64,000 nucleotides of DNA from Paenibacillus sanguinis 2301083 = DSM 16941. GTDB taxonomy: Bacteria; Bacillota; Bacilli; Paenibacillales; Paenibacillaceae. The stretch lies in contig NZ_KB895385.1 in NCBI RefSeq assembly GCF_000374825.1, positions 114,619-178,618 on the forward strand, written 5' to 3'. A model generated the notes under the pieces. The model was given only the letters and a program-made list of their open reading frames with translations, ran no database searches and had not been told where the DNA came from. This document shows positions 45,665-54,390 of this stretch, piece after piece. Numbering within the stretch: the stretch's first letter is position 1; every line of letters starts with the position of its first letter. The translations under genes were made by a program, and so were the position numbers.

Positions 45665-46876
45665 CTATTCGTAACGCAGCGCATCGATAGGCTTGAGCTT
45701 GGAGGCCTTGAGTGCCGGATATACTCCGAAGACTACCCCGACCAGCACGCAACTGGTAAAGGAATAAATAATCGGCTGATACGAGAATTCGATCGGCATA
45801 TTCGCTAACTTATGTAACAACCTGGCTGCGCCAATGCCAACAAAGATACCAATGATGCCTCCCATGATGCTAATAAAGATCGACTCCGTCAGGAATTGTG
45901 TCAAAATATTGCTGCGTCGCGCCCCGATCGCCTTGCGGATACCAATCTCACGTGTACGCTCGGTGACGGATACCAGCATGATGTTCATAATTCCCACTCC
46001 GCCAATGACAAGCGCAATGCCAGCCACGCCAAGCAGCAGCAAATTCATCGTATCGTTGACACCAGAGGACATAGACATAATTTCCGACTGCGTCGTAAAT
46101 TCAAAGTCATCTTGCTCCTCAGGCTTCAGCTTGTGACTGCTGCGCAGCAGCTGCCGGATCTCCTCCTTGGCCTGATCAATCTTGTCGAAGGCGATCGCGG
46201 AGGCGTTCATTTCCTGAATATCCATCTGCCCGAACATATTTACCCCTGTGGTGATGGGAATGTATACCTGGTTGTTCATGTACCCCTGTGAGCTACTCGG
46301 TTTATTCATCACTCCAATAATTTTGAAAGGTATGCCTTTGAGTTGGATCGTCTGTCCTACTGCGGTAGAGACCGATTGTCCAAATAGCTTCTGTGCTACA
46401 TCAGAGCCCAGAATGACAACGTTCATGTGGTTGTCCACCTCATGATGGGTGAAGGTGCGTCCGTAGTTCAGCGAGAGCTTTTTGACAAGGTGAAAGGACT
46501 CGTTAGTAGCATCAATCTGAGTATCGACCACCTGCCGCTTCCAGGTAGCTTTAGCCGAACTTAAAGCACTGGGCGCTATATGGGCAACGGAAGGAAGCTT
46601 CTCAATAGCTTCAACATCCTTGAGAGTGAATTTTTGGGACTGGACCATGTTCATCCAGTTATTCTCGTCGTAAGGCGCAAACGGATAAATCATGAGCAGA
46701 TTGCTACCAAGCCCGTTAATCTCCTTCGTAATACTGGCAGTTGATCCACGTCCGATAGCCATGATGGCAATGACTGCGCCGATTCCGATGATGATCCCCA
46801 GCATGGTGAGAATCGTGCGGAGCAGATTACTGCGCAGACTACTCAGCGCTACTCGAATTGTCTCAAAGATATTCAC
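45665..46876 (-). CDS. MacB-type ABC permease (403 aa)
   Basis: N-terminal helix (LLRTILTMLGIIIGIGAVIAI), a ~240-residue extracellular MacB_PCD domain (VVILGSDVAQKLFG, IIGVMNKPSS) and three C-terminal helices of the FtsX domain (MNIMLVSVTERTREIGIRKA). Mechanotransmission-type exporters of this kind move peptides, toxins or antibiotics from the outer leaflet, with the adaptor. Its start overlaps the ATPase stop by four bases. Confidence 0.94.
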   Translation of the reverse strand: MNIFETIRVALSSLRSNLLRTILTMLGIIIGIGAVIAIMAIGRGSTASITKEINGLGSNLLMIYPFAPYDENNWMNMVQSQKFTLKDVEAIEKLPSVAHIAPSALSSAKATWKRQVVDTQIDATNESFHLVKKLSLNYGRTFTHHEVDNHMNVVILGSDVAQKLFGQSVSTAVGQTIQLKGIPFKIIGVMNKPSSSQGYMNNQVYIPITTGVNMFGQMDIQEMNASAIAFDKIDQAKEEIRQLLRSSHKLKPEEQDDFEFTTQSEIMSMSSGVNDTMNLLLLGVAGIALVIGGVGIMNIMLVSVTERTREIGIRKAIGARRSNILTQFLTESIFISIMGGIIGIFVGIGAARLLHKLANMPIEFSYQPIIYSFTSCVLVGVVFGVYPALKASKLKPIDALRYE

Positions 46877-47595
46877 TCTGCCACCACTTCCTCCCGCGCA
46901 AATCTCCGGTTCTCAACCGGATGATCCTGTTCAATTCGCCCATCTCGAAAGTGAATCAGTCGCTTGGTATACTCTGATACCTCAATATCATGTGTGACCA
47001 GTACAATCGTCTTGCCGCTATCATTGAGGTCCTGGAAGATCTCCATAATCTCGCGGCTCGTTCGTGAATCCAATGCTCCGGTCGGCTCATCTCCCAGCAA
47101 GATGACGGGATTGGCAACAAGCGCTCTGGCAATGGAGACACGCTGCTGCTGTCCTCCAGATAGTTCATTAGGCTTGTTGTACATCCGCTCGGCCAGCCCG
47201 ACTTTCACCAGCGCCTCCATGGCCCGCTCGCGTCGCTCCCGGGCAGGCACACCTGCGTAGAGTAAGGGCAATTCAACATTTGCTAGAGCTGTCGAACGGG
47301 GGAGCAAATGGAACTTTTGAAAGACGAAGCCGATCTTCTCATTGCGAATATGCGCTAGCTCGTTTTCCCGCGCGTTGAGAATGGAATATCCATCCAGATA
47401 AAATTCGCCCGATGTGGGAGAATCCAGGCAGCCCATCACATTCATCATCGTGGATTTGCCAGAGCCCGACGGGCCCATGACAGTTACGAACTCTCCCTCA
47501 TGAATAGACAGACTTACGTCCCGAAGCGCATGAATCTCTTGATCGCCCACATGATAGATTTTCCTTAGATTCCGAATCTCCATTACTACATTCAT
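46873..47595 (-). CDS. MacB-type ABC ATPase (240 aa)
   Basis: Walker A GPSGSGKST, Q-loop VFQKFHLLP, signature LSGGQQQR, Walker B ILLGDEPTGALD, switch VLVTHD. Separate from the permease, as usual in Gram-positive bacteria. Four-base overlaps on both sides tie it to the adaptor and permease genes. Confidence 0.95.
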   Translation of the reverse strand: MNVVMEIRNLRKIYHVGDQEIHALRDVSLSIHEGEFVTVMGPSGSGKSTMMNVMGCLDSPTSGEFYLDGYSILNARENELAHIRNEKIGFVFQKFHLLPRSTALANVELPLLYAGVPARERRERAMEALVKVGLAERMYNKPNELSGGQQQRVSIARALVANPVILLGDEPTGALDSRTSREIMEIFQDLNDSGKTIVLVTHDIEVSEYTKRLIHFRDGRIEQDHPVENRRFAREEVVAE

Positions 47596-49049
47596 GGCTG
47601 AGTTGCTCCTCCCAAGTCATCCATCATGCCAGCGCCGCCGGGTGCAGGAATGACGATGGTGTCCCCTTCACTTACGCCTGACTTTAGCTCCACTCGATCT
47701 GTTGTGTAGAGTCCCAGCTCTACCGGCTTGAACTCATATGTAGATGGATTAGAGGGGTCAGCGGCAACATAAACTCCATCGGCTCCTCCGTTAGATTGGA
47801 TGGCGGTCACGGGAACGAACAGGACATTCTCAACCTTGCTGAGCTCAACGTCGATGTTCATTATCATCCCCGTCTTCAGCTTGTTTTCCGAATTCGAGAT
47901 GGAGAGCTCGGCAGCGTAGGCATTCACGCCTTCATCGGTAGAGACTTCTGGCGAGATGAAGCTGACGGTTCCCTCGAATTCTTCACCAGGATAAGCTGTC
48001 GTCGTCAGAATAGCTTTTTGCCCGGTCTTGACCTTCACAATGTCACTTTGGTTGATTTTGGTCGCTACCTTCAAGTCACTGGAATTGGAGTTGTTCATTA
48101 CGATAAACGGTGCTGTAGGGCTTGTCCCCACATCGCCATTGACCTTAAGAATGACGCCATCCCAGGGCGCTGTAATCTGCAGCTTGTCCAGCTCATTGCG
48201 CTTTTGCTTTAGATCCGTCTCGGCACGGCTAATATCGATGCGCAGATTCTCCAGTGTAGTTTTCTCAACTGGATCATTCAGTTTTTTCAGCTCCAGTTGG
48301 GCCATACGGTAGGACATCTCTGCATCCTTAATTCCATTCTCAATCTGATCGCGAACCTTACGTATCTGGAGCTCGATTGTGTCATAGCTCGCTTGGGCCT
48401 TCTCCCATGCCTGCTCGGCTTCTAACTTCTCCTTATCGGAAATGGCGCCTGAATCACTCAGGAATTTTTGATCCTCATAGGTCTTCCTTGCCATTTCAAG
48501 ATCACTCTTGGCCGTCTTAAGCTGATTTTCCGCCTCCTGAAGCTCATAGCTGCGCTTGGCAGTCTCAAGCGCCTCCGCAGCCTTCTGCACATTTATTTCC
48601 TGCAGCTCCACCTCGGTCGCCTTCGGTCCCTCGGTAGCCTCCGTCAGCTTGGAACGTGCCATACGGAGCGAATCCTCGGCATTCTTGATCTCCAGCTTGG
48701 CTTCCGTATCATTTAGCCGGCCCAGCAGCTGTCCTTGCTTCACCTGATCTCCAACCTTGACATTGACTTCAGCCAGCTTGTCTGTACTGGTGCTGTTAAA
48801 GTTCAGATTCACCTCTTTGGAGGCTTCGACCGTTCCGGTAACAGACAAGGTTTCGATGATGTCACCGCGTTCAACGATGACCGATTCATTCGGGATAGCC
48901 ATCATGGCTGGCTCAGACTTGCCCATGAAGCTGTATGCAGCGACTCCCCCGCCGCCAAGCGCAAGCAGCGCGACCAGAATGATAATAACTTTCTTTTGAC
49001 GTTTCTTCCTTAGCATCTGTAATGCGTTGTTCATTTGGTTCTCCGACAT
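47592..49049 (-). CDS. MacA/HlyD-like efflux adaptor (485 aa)
   Basis: Membrane anchor at ~17-40 (VIIILVALLALGGGGVAAYSF), lipoyl half (VIVERGDIIETLSVTGTVEA), a long coiled-coil hairpin (~120-290, rich in Glu, Lys, Ala and Leu), second lipoyl half (LQITAPWDGVILKVNGDVG) and beta-barrel/proximal domains. The ATG at 49049 follows AGGAGG; the longer frame upstream has no support. The long hairpin and the neighbouring TolC-like gene are notable in a cell expected to lack an outer membrane. Confidence 0.93.
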   Translation of the reverse strand: MSENQMNNALQMLRKKRQKKVIIILVALLALGGGGVAAYSFMGKSEPAMMAIPNESVIVERGDIIETLSVTGTVEASKEVNLNFNSTSTDKLAEVNVKVGDQVKQGQLLGRLNDTEAKLEIKNAEDSLRMARSKLTEATEGPKATEVELQEINVQKAAEALETAKRSYELQEAENQLKTAKSDLEMARKTYEDQKFLSDSGAISDKEKLEAEQAWEKAQASYDTIELQIRKVRDQIENGIKDAEMSYRMAQLELKKLNDPVEKTTLENLRIDISRAETDLKQKRNELDKLQITAPWDGVILKVNGDVGTSPTAPFIVMNNSNSSDLKVATKINQSDIVKVKTGQKAILTTTAYPGEEFEGTVSFISPEVSTDEGVNAYAAELSISNSENKLKTGMIMNIDVELSKVENVLFVPVTAIQSNGGADGVYVAADPSNPSTYEFKPVELGLYTTDRVELKSGVSEGDTIVIPAPGGAGMMDDLGGATQP

Positions 49050-49127
49050 GTGCGGCTTCCTCCTAAAACCTTTGTGAGCGTTACTTCCTGAATCATCTTC
49101 GTACAAAACTCATTTCGGAAGCATTGG

Positions 49128-50339
49128 CTAACTGCTCCATGGTTTGTGCAAAGTATAGTTGGACTGAATCAGTCCAATAGCCAGATCGTTGATCTGCTGC
49201 TTCAACTGCTCGACATTCAAGCGGGCTTTGAGGAGCTCCAGCTCTACGATCAGGCCGCGTTCCCATTTCTTCTGAGCCAGCACCAAATCAGCTTCGGCAA
49301 TGGCCAGATCCTCATTCAGTTGTGCATATTTTTTCTGCTCGTCCTGCATGGTGGTATATAGGGATCTTACAGATTCGGCGAAGTTATCCTTGCCGTTGGT
49401 CAGGGCCTCATTGGCATTTTTCAGGTCCAGCTTGACCAGATCATAATCCTCAGAGGTACCTTGAAAATTGTAATAATGCAGACTAATCTCCGCATTCTTC
49501 ACAGCATCCTGCAGTTGCCAGACGGTGGGGTTATCTTTGAGTAGCCTTGTAATATGTATCTCGACATTCATTGGCTCTGGGGCCTGATAGACTGGAGGAC
49601 TCACTAGAGTGAACTCGGTCCCTTTGGGCTTATTCATCAAGGTATTAAGCTCGTCCTTGGCCTTCTGCAAATCGGTGTTACTCTGCTCCAGCGTCAGTTC
49701 GGCATCCGAGCGTGCCTTGGTGCTGTCGATCTTGCTCTTCTCCGAGATCAGGCCCCGAGACAGCTTGGCGATGGCAATTCGCTCCTCCAGCTTGGCGATC
49801 TGAACAGATTCTTGAGCGACAAGGACTTTATTCTCCGCAGTGAAGATCCGGTAATAAGCTTTCATGGTCTGAGCATAGACCTTGTCCTTCTCGAATTCGC
49901 CTTGCTTCAAGGCTGACAGATAGGATAAATTAGCAGCGGTGTAGTCTCTCCAGGCAGAATTGTTGGCTGCGTAGTAGTCTGACTCTTCCGAGTTAGGCAC
50001 GTATCCCAAAGCATCCGTGCTCTTTTTCAGTTCGAGATTCTTGCGTTCAAGCTCCTGTGCGGACGTCTTCAAGCCGAAGCTGTTGGCCTGAGCCCAGGCA
50101 TTAGCCTGCTCCAAAGTCAGCTCCTGTTGTTTAGCGCTGGTATTGGCATTGGCCAATTGTGATGCCTGTGAAATAACAACCGGGGTAAGACCACTGGCAG
50201 GCGCCAGAGTTGCTTGAGCTAGCTCTGTTCCGGACGGCATGATGGACGCCGAATTCCCGGCAGCCCCGACAGCCAGCGGCATACTGAGGGCAGCAGACAA
50301 TGATAGCAGCAACACAGCTGTGACTGGTTGATGTTTCAT
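49128..50339 (-). CDS. TolC-like secreted coiled-coil protein (403 aa)
   Basis: Signal peptide (MKHQPVTAVLLLSLSAALSM... AVGAA). The mature part is almost wholly helical coiled coil arranged as two similar halves (LTLEQANAWAQANSFGLKTSA, RIAIAKLSRGLISEKSKIDS; later ISLHYYNFQG, LAQKKWERGLIVELELLKA), matching the TolC/OEP fold without an obvious membrane-barrel segment. It heads the operon with the MacA-like adaptor and ATPase/permease, so it presumably extends that exporter through the wall. TolC-family proteins are annotated in other Paenibacillus; how they act without an outer membrane is unclear. Confidence 0.85.
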   Translation of the reverse strand: MKHQPVTAVLLLSLSAALSMPLAVGAAGNSASIMPSGTELAQATLAPASGLTPVVISQASQLANANTSAKQQELTLEQANAWAQANSFGLKTSAQELERKNLELKKSTDALGYVPNSEESDYYAANNSAWRDYTAANLSYLSALKQGEFEKDKVYAQTMKAYYRIFTAENKVLVAQESVQIAKLEERIAIAKLSRGLISEKSKIDSTKARSDAELTLEQSNTDLQKAKDELNTLMNKPKGTEFTLVSPPVYQAPEPMNVEIHITRLLKDNPTVWQLQDAVKNAEISLHYYNFQGTSEDYDLVKLDLKNANEALTNGKDNFAESVRSLYTTMQDEQKKYAQLNEDLAIAEADLVLAQKKWERGLIVELELLKARLNVEQLKQQINDLAIGLIQSNYTLHKPWSS

Positions 50340-50593
50340 ACGATGCTCCTTTCCAACTTCAGAATAAAAAATGTAAATCGTATATTTTCTTAGCTCTTTA
50401 GCACTATGGGCTTCTTTATTTTGCGGGAAACATTCGTGCTTGACTAGCCCTTTGGGCTAGATATTACAACTTAGATACATGCTTGTCCTATTACGAAACA
50501 TATGGATGCTTGATCCAGTTATCCCCCCTCAGGACGCGCCGTGCAAATCATCCTCAAATCTGGAGCTGAACACAATGATCACGATCAGACCCT
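50340..50593. other. Promoter region of the TolC operon
   Basis: No gene seen. It must hold the minus-strand promoter of the TolC-led operon. A small perfect hairpin CTAGCCC-TTT-GGGCTAG is centred near 50453; its role is unknown. Confidence 0.35.
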
Positions 50594-50707
50594 GACAAAG
50601 GTTACGGATTCATCGATAACGATACGCCAGAGCCTGGTATTGCGGTGCATCTAACATACCGAGCGAGTGGTATCGTCCGGAGCTTAATGCATGAACTTAT
50701 TGAGTAA
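50594..50707 (+). pseudogene. GNAT acetyltransferase remnant
   Basis: Thirty-seven codons without a start read DKGYGFIDNDTPEPGIAVHL, then TYRASGIVRSLMHELIE and stop. This is motif A of GNAT N-acetyltransferases (GIAVHPxYRGKGIGxxLL) with the acetyl-CoA loop damaged. No N-terminal part is readable in frame upstream. It is a gene remnant between two regulatory systems. Confidence 0.5.
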
Positions 50708-50709
50708 GC

Positions 50710-50737
50710 AAAAAGGGATGGCTCGCCACCCCTTTTC
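50710..50737 (-). terminator. Terminator after the AraC-type response regulator gene
   Basis: Minus-strand AAAAGGGGTGGC and GCCATCCCTTTTT form a ~12-base stem (one G-T) with a 3-base loop and T-run. It lies 116 bases beyond the stop at 50853. Confidence 0.75.
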
Positions 50738-50852
50738 CTTAATGTCGCTCCTCAGAACGCTTCCACTATGAAGTTATATCAGAACTTGGGAGTTCGTGTA
50801 TTGGGGGGGGTCCGGCACTTCATGAAATTATGAAGCTCAAGCTTCCCTCCTG

Positions 50853-52427
50853 CTAGGCTAATCCATCTGCCCGCTTCTGCGATGCTCCGGCCGACCGCTT
50901 CCGGTACTCCTTGGGCGAGATGCCTTCGGTTTTATTGAATGTATTCGTAAAGTAATTAGGATCGTTGAAGCCGACGGCTTGAGCAATCTCGAAGATTTTC
51001 ATGTCCGTGCTTTTGAGCAAGAGTTTGGCTTTTTGTACGCGCAGATTCTGGATGTAGCCGGTGATGCTTTCACTCGTCTCTTTCTTGAACAGATTGCTGA
51101 AATAGCTGGCGTTCAGATGCACTTGGGCGGCAACTTCCGTTAGCCCACATTCGCCCATATAGTTCTCTTCAATGAACCGGATGGCCTGCTTGACCGGATT
51201 GTCATTCTTGCTGACCAGCCAGCTATTATGGGAGTGCAGGAACTCCCGAATATAGGTTTGCAGCCAGTCAACTACCTCTTGGGACGTGCCACATTGCTGC
51301 ACCGCTCCCCATTCAATCGAACGCGAAGCCACCCTCCACTCGGGGAATTGCACCTGCACCAACCGCAGGAACGCGGTCGTCAGCAGCAACGCTTCGATTT
51401 TGGCCGTTTGCGGGGGCAAGCCGCCGATCCGTACCATTTGCTCCTTAAGCTCATTGTTCAACTGCTCATTATCCCCTGACATCAGCCAGGACACGATTTC
51501 CTTCTCTTTTTCATACTGTGCCGTCTGATTCAGCAAAAACTCATGAGCAGCGCTGCGCTCTGCCGTCTCCTCCCGATCCGTCCTGTCGCTATATCGCTCG
51601 TAAGCCCGGCGAAGGTCGTCGGCATGGCGACATGTCCCATGCCCATGGCAGGCTAGCTCCAGCTTCAGATAATGATGCACCGAATCATTGAGCGCCTGCG
51701 TCCAGGATGATGGCGTCTCCACTCCGAAGGCCGCATGATCCACCAACAAAGCCCATTCGGAGGAGCTTAAGGAGAACAGGCGGAAGCCTCCTCCTACCCA
51801 TTTATTCAGATGCTCCCGTACCATATTGCTAAGCGCAAATTGCAGGAGAGGGATATCCTGGGTAGAGTATTGTTTTGCCGTAGATAAATACGCAGGGACG
51901 TTGAGAAAATAAAGCCCCCCTTCCTTCATCCGTCCGAGCAGTGCCTCTACCTCCCGCTTGTTACAAGACATCCCGAGAATGGCCGAGCGAAGCTGGCTGT
52001 CCTCATGCTGCCGCTTCCAGTCCTCCATTTGCCGCCGGGACTGATTCTCCTCAATCAGCCGTACATAGGTCCGGTCAAGCACACCCAGAATATCTCCCTC
52101 TACGCAAGGCTTTGTAATAAAATCCAGCACACCGTACTTGAGGGCCAACTGAGCATAAGCAAAATCCTTATACCCCGTAATAATCACAATCCACGTCTTC
52201 CAGCCACGGATCTTGATTTCCTTGGCCAGTTCGAGCCCATCCATGTGAGGCATACGGATATCCGTCAATAGCAAATCTGGTACGCCTGACTCCATCGCTA
52301 GCAGAGCATCCCGACCATTGGCCGCTTCACCCGCCACCACCCATTCACTAGAGCGCTTGCCTGCCAATTTCAACAATCCGTTGCGAAAATTGGGTTGATC
52401 CTCAGCGATAAACAGCTTCCCTCTCAT
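50853..52427 (-). CDS. YesN-type response regulator with AraC domain (524 aa)
   Basis: Receiver domain at residues 1-125 (IAEDQPNFRNGL, phospho-Asp in LLLTDIRMPHMDG, DFITKPC), a ~270-residue linker of unknown fold and a C-terminal double-HTH AraC domain (TEVAAQVHLNASYFSNLFKK, IFEIAQAVGFNDPNYFTNTF). ATG at 52427 after GGGGGAGGGG. It follows the YesM-type kinase gene by 43 bases and the sugar transporter genes, whose expression it most likely activates. Confidence 0.93.
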   Translation of the reverse strand: MRGKLFIAEDQPNFRNGLLKLAGKRSSEWVVAGEAANGRDALLAMESGVPDLLLTDIRMPHMDGLELAKEIKIRGWKTWIVIITGYKDFAYAQLALKYGVLDFITKPCVEGDILGVLDRTYVRLIEENQSRRQMEDWKRQHEDSQLRSAILGMSCNKREVEALLGRMKEGGLYFLNVPAYLSTAKQYSTQDIPLLQFALSNMVREHLNKWVGGGFRLFSLSSSEWALLVDHAAFGVETPSSWTQALNDSVHHYLKLELACHGHGTCRHADDLRRAYERYSDRTDREETAERSAAHEFLLNQTAQYEKEKEIVSWLMSGDNEQLNNELKEQMVRIGGLPPQTAKIEALLLTTAFLRLVQVQFPEWRVASRSIEWGAVQQCGTSQEVVDWLQTYIREFLHSHNSWLVSKNDNPVKQAIRFIEENYMGECGLTEVAAQVHLNASYFSNLFKKETSESITGYIQNLRVQKAKLLLKSTDMKIFEIAQAVGFNDPNYFTNTFNKTEGISPKEYRKRSAGASQKRADGLA

Positions 52428-52470
52428 CCATTCCCCTCCCCCTAAGTTGTATGCGCCGCGCTTCCCTATC

Positions 52471-54267
52471 CTATATCTCCTGCGGCCTCGTCCGAAGGGG
52501 AAGCCGGATATTCACAGTGGTTCCTTTCCCTTGTACACTCGTAATCTCTACTCCGTAAGGAGCCCCATACACGAGTTCGATGCGCCGCAGCACGCTCTTG
52601 AAGCCGATCCCGGTATTGCCTCTCTCAGGCAGCACCTCTCTGGCATCTGTTAAGGCTGCCAAAGTCTGTTCATCCATGCCACAGCCATTGTCCGCTACCT
52701 CAATACAGAGGGCATCTTCCTGCAAAGCCGCCTTCACCCGCAACACCCGGTCCTTATCCATATCGCGGAAGGCATGAACGAACACATTCTCCACCACTGG
52801 CAGCAGCAGACATCTCATCATCCGCAAGTCCAGCAGGCCCTCATCGGCCTGAATAATCGTCTCGATCTCCCCGGTGAACAGCTCCGTCTGAATCATAATG
52901 TAATTACGAATTTGCTGTAATTCCTCGCCCAACGTCGTATCGGTATTGACTGGCTGAAGCGAATATTTCAGCATCTCCGAGATGGCATTGATCAGCAGCG
53001 CTGCCTCCGCTTGATCTTCGTTGTATAGCTTCCAATACAATTCATTGAACAGGTTATGCAAATAATGCGGGTTCAACTGCGCCTGAATCGCCTTCAACTC
53101 CGATTCCCGCTGGCTGATCTGGGCGAGATATACCTTGTTGATCAGTTCGCTCACTTGCTCGGCCATGCTATTGAAGCTCTCGCTGATAAATCCCAGCTCA
53201 TCCCCGGAACGGACGCTGATTCGCGCCGCGAAATCCCCGGAACGCAGCTTGCGCAGTCCCCGCATCAGATCAGCCAAGGGCTGTAGCAGCGTACGGGTTG
53301 AGAGCGTAATCAGCAAGGCGCTAAGCAGCGCCACGCCCACGCCGGCAATCACAAAGATATGAATGATGTCCTTGTTCTTGCGCTGAATCTCTTGCAGCGA
53401 CACCCCTCCATAGAGGGTAAAGCCCGATGGCTCCAGTCGGTGCCGGACGAAGAAATAAGCGATGCCGTTCATCCGGGCATAATGAGGATCGCCAGCCTCA
53501 ATCAGATGCATAAGCTGCGCCGTCTCCTCCCCGCTGGAATTGGAGTAGAGCATGCCCCCCATCGGCTCCAGCAACAGCACCTTGCCGTTGCCATTCTCCG
53601 CGAGATCCCGCAATACGCGGGATACTAAGCTCTCCTCCATCACCATAACCATCGTGCCATAGGGAGTCAGCTTATCATTGAGCATCCGCCGAGCTGCGAT
53701 CAGCACCGTTCGGCGTCCACCAGGATCGACTGCACTCGGGAGACTGGCTCGCCCCCAGACCAAATTGCCGCGATACGTCTCCAGCTTGCCCATCACCATG
53801 TCCAAATCTGCTGGTTCCGGCTCGCCCGATGCCCCATTTCGAGACAAAACCGCCAGTTCTCCACGCTCATTGAACAAGAACACCGAGCGGATCGAGGGGG
53901 CATCTACTTGCAAATTAGTTAACTGCTCTTCGACATATTTGCGGTTCTTGAATTGCGTATACAGGTCTCCGCCAGGATCAAGACTTTCCCTAACGAATAA
54001 TTCGATCGATTCATTCAAAATGATGGATTGCGATACCCGGCTGACCTCCTGGAAGGTAAGCTCCAATCGGGCCAAAGCCTGCTCGTTGGCAATGGAGAAC
54101 TGCTTGCTGATCTCGCTCTCCATCATTTGGACATTCAGTCGGGAGACCAACCAGCCCGCCAAGACAAAGGCTAAAGTAACCATGCAGGACAGCAACACAA
54201 TCAGCTTCAACTTGAAGCTGCCCTTGAACTTGTCGGCAATGCGTCTTGGCCAGTTCATTGCATTCAA
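52471..54267 (-). CDS. YesM-type sensor histidine kinase (598 aa)
   Basis: Two membrane helices (~18-40 and ~300-322) around a large extracellular sensor, HAMP (~325-375, LLQPLADLMRGLRKLRSGDF), His_kinase domain with the H-box AIQAQLNPHYLHNLFN, and an ATPase domain (LLPVVENVFVHAF, EVADNGCGMDE, GIGFKSVLRRIELVYG). The start is the TTG at 54267, six bases after GGGGGAG; an ATG at 54258 is an alternative. It presumably senses an extracellular oligosaccharide or the loaded binding protein next door. Confidence 0.93.
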   Translation of the reverse strand: MNAMNWPRRIADKFKGSFKLKLIVLLSCMVTLAFVLAGWLVSRLNVQMMESEISKQFSIANEQALARLELTFQEVSRVSQSIILNESIELFVRESLDPGGDLYTQFKNRKYVEEQLTNLQVDAPSIRSVFLFNERGELAVLSRNGASGEPEPADLDMVMGKLETYRGNLVWGRASLPSAVDPGGRRTVLIAARRMLNDKLTPYGTMVMVMEESLVSRVLRDLAENGNGKVLLLEPMGGMLYSNSSGEETAQLMHLIEAGDPHYARMNGIAYFFVRHRLEPSGFTLYGGVSLQEIQRKNKDIIHIFVIAGVGVALLSALLITLSTRTLLQPLADLMRGLRKLRSGDFAARISVRSGDELGFISESFNSMAEQVSELINKVYLAQISQRESELKAIQAQLNPHYLHNLFNELYWKLYNEDQAEAALLINAISEMLKYSLQPVNTDTTLGEELQQIRNYIMIQTELFTGEIETIIQADEGLLDLRMMRCLLLPVVENVFVHAFRDMDKDRVLRVKAALQEDALCIEVADNGCGMDEQTLAALTDAREVLPERGNTGIGFKSVLRRIELVYGAPYGVEITSVQGKGTTVNIRLPLRTRPQEI

Positions 54268-54340
54268 TTCTGGCTCCCCCCAAGATGTAGATGATTTATT
54301 CCGATTGTACCCCGTTACCCCGGGATTTTAAAAGAACAAA

Positions 54341-54366
54341 CTTGGCCCGGCATCCGCCGGACCAAG
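54341..54366 (-). terminator. Terminator between binding protein and kinase genes
   Basis: Minus-strand CTTGGTCCGGC and GCCGGGCCAAG form an 11-base stem with one mismatch and a 4-base loop, followed by TTTGTTCTTTT. It separates the abundant transporter message from the kinase/regulator message; read-through may still link them. Confidence 0.8.
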
Positions 54367-54390
54367 CCCCTATTCTTTTTATGGGAATCC

